From Oscillospiraceae bacterium (GTDB taxonomy: Bacteria; Bacillota; Clostridia; Oscillospirales; Oscillospiraceae): a stretch of 9,154 nt of DNA. The position numbers and the translations under genes were made by a program. This document shows positions 5,598 through 9,154 of the stretch, in pieces (position 1 is the first letter of the stretch; every line of letters begins with the position of its first letter). Location of the stretch: contig JAFQDY010000200.1 of NCBI GenBank assembly GCA_017399325.1, positions 1 through 9,154 of the forward strand. Direction: 5' to 3'. The notes under the pieces are model-generated. The model saw only the letters and a list, made by a program, of their open reading frames with translations, was not told the origin of the DNA and did not search any database.

Positions 5598-6425
5598 ATG
5601 TCAGAACGTTGGCAGGGAAGTGTCCGCTGCAATCCGGAGGATTTGCAGGAGGCGCTGTCCATTCACACAAGAAAGATCACCGACAGTTGTCGGGATAAAG
5701 ATTGCATCGAGGACCTGCGGGTCTATCTTACAAAGGCGTCCCAGAACATTTTGGACGGTTGCAGCAGTGCAAAAGTCCGCTGCGGTGAATTGCTCTATAC
5801 TTATATAGATGTAGAGCCGGTGGCGTTTGACCGGAATCATTTCTGCGTGGACGCAACATTCTACTACCGGATATTGGCAGATGCGGTGGTAGGTTGCGGC
5901 CGGCCGGTAACACTCCACGGCGTGGCGGTATTTTCCAAGCGGGCGGTACTGTGCGGGGAAGAGAGCAAGGCCCACATCTTTACCAGCAATACCCGGTTGG
6001 ATGGGCCGGACGGCCTGAGCAAGTACAGCGTGAATGTGCCCACCGCGGTGGTGGAGGTGTTAGACCCCATGGTGCTCAGTTCCAAAGTGGTGGATGTGTG
6101 CGAATGTCCCCGGGAAAAGACCGTCCAGCAGATCCCCGAGGGGATTTGCGGCTGCTTTGATGAGGAACTGGTTCTCTGCGGTGAGCAGCGGCGGTTGCTG
6201 GTAACACTGGGGCAGTTCTCCATTATTCGGCTGGAGCGGGATGCCCAGTTGGTAGTCCCGGTGCTGGACTACAGCATCCCCACCAAGGAGTGCTGCGACA
6301 ACCCCGGCTGCGCAGAAGACCCCTGTGAACTGTTCTCCAAGATCCCGTTCCCGGAACGGCAATTTGTACCCACCGGCTGCGACAAAACCTGCGATCGGGA
6401 AGATTGCGGGTACTCTACAACCTGA
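5598..6425 (+). CDS. Cysteine-rich conserved clostridial-type protein of unknown function
   Basis: I cannot assign a function to this 275-residue protein. It has 20 cysteines (over 7%), spread through the chain as single residues (11, 31, 36, 55, 62, 83) and clustered near the C-terminus as C-C-x4-C-x4-C and C-x3-C-x4-C. The segment from about 60 to 130 (RCGELLYTYIDVEPVAFDRN, then VDATFYYRI and LHGVAVFSKRAVLCGEE) reads as beta-rich. I have an impression of having met similar proteins in spore-forming Clostridia, where Cys-rich beta proteins are often coat or exosporium components, but this is not evidence. No signal peptide and no membrane helix are seen. ATG 5598 follows GGGAGG at 5585-5590. 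It stands alone between the tkt terminator and its own terminator. The cysteine pattern could instead bind metal ions such as zinc or iron-sulfur clusters. Confidence 0.8.
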   Translation: MSERWQGSVRCNPEDLQEALSIHTRKITDSCRDKDCIEDLRVYLTKASQNILDGCSSAKVRCGELLYTYIDVEPVAFDRNHFCVDATFYYRILADAVVGCGRPVTLHGVAVFSKRAVLCGEESKAHIFTSNTRLDGPDGLSKYSVNVPTAVVEVLDPMVLSSKVVDVCECPREKTVQQIPEGICGCFDEELVLCGEQRRLLVTLGQFSIIRLERDAQLVVPVLDYSIPTKECCDNPGCAEDPCELFSKIPFPERQFVPTGCDKTCDREDCGYSTT

Positions 6426-6430
6426 AAACA

Positions 6431-6463
6431 CGGGCGTGTTCATTCCGAACACGCCCGATTTTT
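6431..6463 (+). terminator. Terminator of the cysteine-rich gene
   Basis: CGGGCGTGTTC (6431-6441) and GAACACGCCCG (6447-6457) form a perfect 11-bp GC-rich stem with loop ATTCC, followed by ATTTTT. It begins 6 nt after the stop codon. Confidence 0.93.
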
Positions 6464-6506
6464 GCCATATTTTCTCTGAAAAAATGGCAAGGATAGAAAA
6501 AAGTTG

Positions 6507-6535
6507 TTGACCTGCGGGCGTTTATCGGTTATACT
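6507..6535 (+). promoter_or_regulatory. Strong promoter of rpmH
   Basis: TTGACC (6507-6512) and TATACT (6530-6535) are 17 nt apart, each matching the consensus at five of six positions. The region upstream (6478-6505) is A-rich like an UP element, as expected for a ribosomal protein gene. The transcript starts near 6542, giving a leader of about 87 nt. Confidence 0.85.
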
Positions 6536-6544
6536 ATCATAGCA

Positions 6545-6593
6545 CGACTATGGAATAGTCGGTAATTTTGTTTCGCTGCAGCCGATTCGGCTG
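6545..6593 (+). promoter_or_regulatory. Two small hairpins in the rpmH leader
   Basis: CGACTAT-GGA-ATAGTCG (6545-6561) is a 7-bp hairpin right at the predicted 5' end of the transcript, and CAGCCG-ATT-CGGCTG (6579-6593) is a 6-bp hairpin. Neither is followed by a T-run. They may stabilise the mRNA 5' end or regulate L34 production; no known leader motif is recognised. Confidence 0.45.
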
Positions 6594-6628
6594 TCGAGCA
6601 TTTTGAGATTTCAAGGAGGTGTCCACAA

Positions 6629-6763
6629 ATGAAGCGTACCTACCAGCCCAGCCGTCGTCATCGTTCCAAGGTTCATGGTTTCCGGCAGAGAATGGCTACT
6701 TCCAACGGCCGCAAGGTTCTTGCCCGCCGCCGTGCCAAAGGCCGCAAGGTCCTGTCTGCTTAA
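6629..6763 (+). CDS. rpmH: 50S ribosomal protein L34
   Basis: The short frame encodes 44 residues, MKRTYQPSRRHRSKVHGFRQ onward, ending GRKVLSA. This is the classic L34 sequence: the KRTYQPS start, the HGFRxRM block and the basic tail LARRRAKGRKVLSA that threads into 23S rRNA of the large subunit. Its length is the usual one for the family. AAGGAGGT at 6613-6620 is a nearly perfect ribosome binding site 8 nt before the ATG, and the strong promoter at 6507-6535 fits a highly expressed gene. In most bacteria rpmH directly adjoins or overlaps rnpA, and in many Firmicutes it is next to dnaA. Here rnpA starts 311 nt downstream beyond a terminator, and the upstream neighbour is the cysteine-rich gene. 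Confidence 0.98.
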   Translation: MKRTYQPSRRHRSKVHGFRQRMATSNGRKVLARRRAKGRKVLSA

Positions 6764-6823
6764 TCCGAATCGGGTAGTTGAATTATAAGCAGGCCACCGC
6801 TGAAAAGCAAAATGGGAGTCCAA

Positions 6824-6857
6824 GCGGGGCGAATGCATTTCGCCCCGCCCCCTTTTT
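6824..6857 (+). terminator. Terminator between rpmH and rnpA
   Basis: GCGGGGCGAA (6824-6833) and TTCGCCCCGC (6839-6848) form a perfect 10-bp, very GC-rich stem with loop TGCAT. A short C-run then TTTTT (6853-6857) follows. It should end much of the rpmH transcript about 90 nt after the stop codon, making L34 a largely separate unit. Confidence 0.85.
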
Positions 6858-6861
6858 ATAT

Positions 6862-7026
6862 GGGCAAATTCTCCGAAATGTTTCGCTGCGCTTCCGCGTA
6901 TCTTTTGGCTTATCCCCGCGTTTTGAATGCCTTGAAATACACAAAGTATTCCTACGGCATTCAGACCTTGGCCTAAGCCAAAATCTATCGCGGAATCATC
7001 AGCGCTCCATTTCATCGAACTTGCCC
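6862..7026. ncRNA. Candidate structured RNA or palindromic element: one long interrupted hairpin
   Basis: This is the main content of the 311-nt rpmH-rnpA gap. Eight nested helices are exact: GGGCAA/TTGCCC (6862-6867 with 7021-7026), TTC/GAA (6869-6871 with 7017-7019), GAAATG/CATTTC (6875-6880 with 7008-7013), CGCTG/CAGCG (6884-6888 with 7000-7004), TTCCGCG/CGCGGAA (6892-6898 with 6989-6995), TTTTGGCTTA/TAAGCCAAAA (6903-6912 with 6974-6983), GAATGCC/GGCATTC (6925-6931 with 6956-6962), AATAC/GTATT (6936-6940 with 6946-6950). That is 49 pairs. Internal loops are nearly symmetric (1x1, 3x3, 3x3, 3x4, 4x5, 12x11, 4x5) and the tip loop is ACAAA. No promoter is obvious on either strand, so the transcribed strand is unknown. 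It could be an independent small RNA (6S-like in outline), a processed part of an rpmH read-through or rnpA leader transcript, or a decayed MITE-type element. Confidence 0.5.
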
Positions 7027-7074
7027 TGGAAGAATTGGTAAAAGGTTTTTGGACTTCTAATGGGAGAAAATAGT

Positions 7075-7413
7075 ATGAAATTTTCCTGCGCACTGAAGTT
7101 GAATCATATTTTTAGGCGCCTTTATGCCACATCCGGCCACGCCAATGGGTATCTTGTGCTTTACGCCAAGCCCAATCGCTCAACCACCAATCGGGTGGGG
7201 ATCACGGCCAGCAAAAAATTGGGCCACGCGGTGGTCCGGAATCGGGTGCGTCGCCGTTTGCGCGAAATTTACCGGCTCAATGAGGAGCGGTTTTTGCCCG
7301 GTTATGATATTGTTGTGGTGGCAAGGGTTCGGTGTATCGATGCCGAATTTGGTCGCCTGACACAGGCGTATCTGTCTTTGGCAGAAAAAGCGGGGATATT
7401 GAAGAACCAATGA
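7075..7413 (+). CDS. rnpA: Ribonuclease P protein component
   Basis: A 112-residue basic protein that binds the RNase P RNA and helps position precursor tRNA for removal of the 5' leader. It opens with the usual LKLNHIFRRLYATSG (residues 7-21). The RNase P signature follows as NRVGITASKKLGHAVVRNRV (39-58) and RRRLREIYR (59-67), which holds the RNR box (Arg55-Asn56-Arg57) and Arg60-Arg61. PGYDIVVVAR (75-84) is the central strand. ATG 7075 is preferred over ATG 7060 because GGGAG (7062-7066) lies 8 nt before it and homologues begin just before the LK..xxF segment. It overlaps yidD by 4 nt. Any promoter is weak: TCTAAT (7056-7061) has no good -35. Expression may therefore depend on read-through from rpmH or on the structured region upstream. 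Confidence 0.95.
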   Translation: MKFSCALKLNHIFRRLYATSGHANGYLVLYAKPNRSTTNRVGITASKKLGHAVVRNRVRRRLREIYRLNEERFLPGYDIVVVARVRCIDAEFGRLTQAYLSLAEKAGILKNQ

Positions 7414-7622
7414 AACGCATTCTCATCAAAATGATTCAATTCTATCAGCGCAGCATCTCTCCCTACCGTCCTGCCTGCTGCAGATTCACCCCAACCTGTT
7501 CGGCTTATGCATTGGAAGCCATCCGCAAATACGGGGCATTCAAAGGCGGTTTTATGGCCTTTAAGCGCATTTTGCGCTGCAATCCCTTTTACAAAGGGGA
7601 ATTGTATGACCCCGTCCCCTAA
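7410..7622 (+). CDS. yidD: YidD, membrane protein insertion efficiency factor
   Basis: A 70-residue YidD-family protein, a small inner-face membrane-associated factor that improves insertion of membrane proteins by YidC. The diagnostic residues are all present: YQRSISPYRPACCRFTPTCS (12-31) with Cys24 and Cys30, YALEAIRKYGAFKGG (33-47), and RILRCNPFYKGELYDPVP (53-70) with Cys57. The N-terminal MKRILIKMIQFYQ is an amphipathic helix expected to lie on the membrane. The ATG overlaps the rnpA stop (ATGA), and there is only a poor ribosome binding site, so it is translated by coupling to rnpA. yidC follows 12 nt later. The family usually has GG where this one has GE (63-64), a small difference. Confidence 0.96.
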   Translation: MKRILIKMIQFYQRSISPYRPACCRFTPTCSAYALEAIRKYGAFKGGFMAFKRILRCNPFYKGELYDPVP

Positions 7623-7634
7623 GGAGGAATATTG

Positions 7635-8873
7635 ATGATTCTCGCATTCAGACTGGTTGATATTATCCAGGTGCCTTTCGGCTATCTGCTGTCCTGGCTG
7701 TATCAACTGACTACCAACTACGGTGTGGCGTTGATCATCTTCGCCATCGCTCTGAAGTTTATCCTGCTGCCGGCTACGGCCAAGGGCAAGAAGAGCACTA
7801 TGAAGATGTCCCGGCTGACCCCGCGTATTCAGGCCATCCAGAAGAAATACGCCGGTGACCAGCAGAAGATCAACGAAGCCACCCAGGCCCTCTACAGAGA
7901 AGAGGGCGTGTCCATGGGCGCAGGTTGCCTGTGGAGTTTTGTGCCGCTGCTGATCTTGATCCCCTTGTATGCGGTCGTGCGGCAGCCTATCACCTATATG
8001 CTCCACGAGAGCGCAGATGTAGCCAACCAGATCGTTGCTGTCATTAAAGAGAAAGCACCGGACTTGTTCGGCAAAAACCAATACTACGATCAGATGGTGG
8101 CCGCCTCTGTAATTCCTCAGTTTGCTGAGGAACTGAAGGGCATTGTCGCAAATCCTGCCACTTTGGAAGGCATAAACTTTGGCTTCTTGGGTATTGACTT
8201 AGGTTCTGTTCCCACTTTCAATGTGTTTAAGTGGGAAGTGTGGAAGTGGGCCAATATTGGCGCATTTTTGCTGCCTGTACTGTCTGCAGGCGGTCAGGTG
8301 ATGAGTATGTTCATCTCTCAAAGAATGAACAATTCTCTGGTGACCGACGAAAAGGGCGTGCAGGATAAGGAAACTGCCAAAAATTCTCAGGCCAATCAGA
8401 ACGGCAAAGTGATGATGTATATGATGCCGCTGATGTCTTTGTGGATCGGCTTTACTGTGCCGGCCGCACTGAGTTTGTACTGGTTTGTACAGGGCCTGGT
8501 CTCCACCGCTATGGATGTGTATCTGACGAAGAAATATCGGAAGATCTACGACGCAGAGGATATGGCCCGTCTGCAAAAGGCTATGGAAGAAGATGCCATT
8601 GAAGCAGAAAAAGAGCGCCTGCGCGCAGAGCGCCGCGCTGCCAACCCCGACGGCATCACCACCAACACCAGCAAAAAGAAACTGCAACAGCAGCAACAAC
8701 GTGAGCAGGAGGCCGCAAAGGCCGCTGCTGCCAGGGAGTATGCCGCAAAGAAAGGTCTTGCGGTGGAGGAAGAGGACAAGCCCAGTGTGATGTCCGGTAT
8801 CCCCAGCCGTCCTTACTGCAAGGGTCGCAACTATGACCCCAACCGGTATGCTTCTGACACTACGGAGGAATAA
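7635..8873 (+). CDS. yidC: Membrane protein insertase YidC (Oxa1/SpoIIIJ family)
   Basis: A 412-residue insertase that helps single proteins and Sec-dependent proteins into the cytoplasmic membrane. The conserved core is visible: first span with ALIIFAIALKFILLPATA (32-49), the cytoplasmic hairpin MSRLTPRIQAIQKKYAGDQQ, span FVPLLILIPLYAVVRQPI (102-119), span WANIGAFLLPVLSAGG (205-220), and KVMMYMMPLMSLWIGFTVPA with ALSLYWFVQG near the C-terminus. Lys41 occupies the place where the hydrophilic groove normally has Arg. The loop between the second and third spans is long (about 85 residues), and a charged, Gln/Ala-rich tail of about 110 residues follows the last span, so it is much longer than Bacillus SpoIIIJ. 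No lipobox is seen. ATG 7635 lies 7 nt after AAGGAGG (7621-7627), better than the in-frame TTG 7632. It sits between yidD and jag. Confidence 0.95.
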   Translation: MILAFRLVDIIQVPFGYLLSWLYQLTTNYGVALIIFAIALKFILLPATAKGKKSTMKMSRLTPRIQAIQKKYAGDQQKINEATQALYREEGVSMGAGCLWSFVPLLILIPLYAVVRQPITYMLHESADVANQIVAVIKEKAPDLFGKNQYYDQMVAASVIPQFAEELKGIVANPATLEGINFGFLGIDLGSVPTFNVFKWEVWKWANIGAFLLPVLSAGGQVMSMFISQRMNNSLVTDEKGVQDKETAKNSQANQNGKVMMYMMPLMSLWIGFTVPAALSLYWFVQGLVSTAMDVYLTKKYRKIYDAEDMARLQKAMEEDAIEAEKERLRAERRAANPDGITTNTSKKKLQQQQQREQEAAKAAAAREYAAKKGLAVEEEDKPSVMSGIPSRPYCKGRNYDPNRYASDTTEE

Positions 8874-8877
8874 TTGC

Positions 8878-9154
8878 ATGGAAAAAACCATTATTACTAT
8901 GGGCAAAACCATCGATGCAGCCATCGAAAGCGCCCTGAATCAATTGGGTCTTGATCGGGACAGCGTGTCTGTTCAGGTTCTGGCGCAGGCCAAGTCCGGC
9001 TTTTTGGGCATTGGCGCAACGCCTGCCAAGGTAGAAGTTACCTATGAAGTACCCGATCCCCAGCCGAAGGTGGCACTGTCTTCTGCCTCCCGGTCCAAGC
9101 CCAAGAGCAAACCGGTGGTAAAACCGGAAACGCCCAAGGCAGAAGCGCCTAAAG
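8878..9154 (+). CDS. jag: Jag/KhpB RNA-binding protein, N-terminal part (runs off the right edge)
   Basis: Ninety-two codons are visible and the gene continues past the window. The first 55 residues form a Jag-N domain: TIITMGKTIDAAIESALNQL, then GLDRDSVSVQVLAQAKSGFL and GIGATPAKVEVTYEV. The KSGFLGIG turn is its hallmark. A Pro/Lys/Ala-rich linker begins about residue 58 (PDPQPKVALSSASRSKPKSK). The KH and R3H RNA-binding domains expected next lie outside the window. KhpB/Jag (EloR) binds RNA with KhpA and affects cell elongation and sporulation in Firmicutes, and it is almost always encoded beside yidC. The ribosome binding site GGAGG (8864-8868) is inside the end of yidC, 4 nt separate the two genes, and they are clearly one operon. 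Confidence 0.93.
   Translation, partial: MEKTIITMGKTIDAAIESALNQLGLDRDSVSVQVLAQAKSGFLGIGATPAKVEVTYEVPDPQPKVALSSASRSKPKSKPVVKPETPKAEAPK

Larger units (their letters stand above)
5443..5599 (+). promoter_or_regulatory. Long-range inverted repeat able to cover the ribosome binding site and start codon of the cysteine-rich gene
   Basis: ACCTCCCGA (5453-5461) is exactly complementary to TCGGGAGGT (5583-5591), which contains the ribosome binding site. ATTATAA (5443-5449) is exactly complementary to TTATAAT (5593-5599), which includes the first two bases of the ATG. The two blocks are in register, separated by 3 and 1 unpaired bases, giving 16 base pairs. Only a transcript entering from before 5443, such as read-through of the tkt terminator, would contain both arms. 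One starting at the promoter at 5518-5546 would not. A silencing role is inference. Confidence 0.4.

Noticed and set aside
6885..6925. DnaA-box-like sequence TTATCCCCG (6910-6918) in the rpmH-rnpA gap
   Set aside because: Single site with mismatches, no cluster and no A/T-rich unwinding region; insufficient for an origin.
6860..6976. Plus-strand 38-codon frame MGKFSEMFRCASAYLLAYPR... inside the hairpin element
   Set aside because: No ribosome binding site precedes it, it begins right after the terminator T-run, and the base-pairing explains the sequence better. A leader peptide cannot be fully excluded.
6611..7093. Minus-strand frame of 160 codons across rpmH and the rpmH-rnpA gap
   Set aside because: It lies antisense to rpmH, crosses a terminator and the hairpin element, has no supporting ribosome binding site, and its sequence looks random.

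Overview
The window looks like a chromosomal segment of a moderately GC-rich member of the class Clostridia, probably an Oscillospirales/Ruminococcaceae-type gut anaerobe. The evidence is Gram-positive style ribosome binding sites (AGGAGG, GAGGTGA), sigma-A type promoters, a transketolase split into two genes, a CsoR-family repressor, a GtrA-family protein and the conserved order rpmH-rnpA-yidD-yidC-jag. The genus cannot be told from the sequence alone. No IS element, phage gene, tRNA, rRNA or CRISPR array is visible.

Layout. 1-820: two minus-strand genes, a partial DUF308-like membrane protein (1-239) with a perfect consensus promoter and a CsoR-type metal repressor (370-696), followed by the divergent regulatory region. 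That region has a 19-bp G/C-tract palindrome overlapping the csoR -35 box. 821-1741: a cytoplasmic M14 zinc carboxypeptidase of the gamma-D-glutamyl-diaminopimelate peptidase type. 1865-3004: an unrecognised four-helix membrane protein with a tandemly repeated acidic tail, closed by a clear terminator. 3107-3505: a small GtrA-family membrane protein. 3599-5385: the two transketolase subunits (non-oxidative pentose phosphate pathway) as a two-gene operon with its own promoter and strong terminator. 5598-6425: a cysteine-rich protein of unknown function with an elaborate leader. 6629-9154: the ribosomal protein L34, RNase P protein, YidD, YidC and Jag cluster. It couples translation/RNA processing with membrane protein insertion and runs off the right end.

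Nearly every gene in the middle has its own promoter (several of the form TGG-TATNNT with weak -35 boxes) and several units end in a clear intrinsic terminator, so this is a series of short transcription units rather than one operon. Only tkt N/C and rnpA-yidD-yidC-jag are tightly coupled.

The most unusual signal is between rpmH and rnpA. These two genes are normally adjacent or overlapping. Here they are 311 nt apart, separated by an intrinsic terminator and then by a 165-nt sequence (6862-7026) that folds on paper into one long, regularly interrupted hairpin of eight nested helices (49 base pairs). It may be an undescribed structured RNA, a 6S-like RNA or a mobile palindromic element. Other signals worth checking are a long-range inverted repeat that could hide the ribosome binding site of the cysteine-rich gene, a TGTCATTGCG-ended palindromic element serving as the csoR terminator, and the absence of dnaA next to rpmH.
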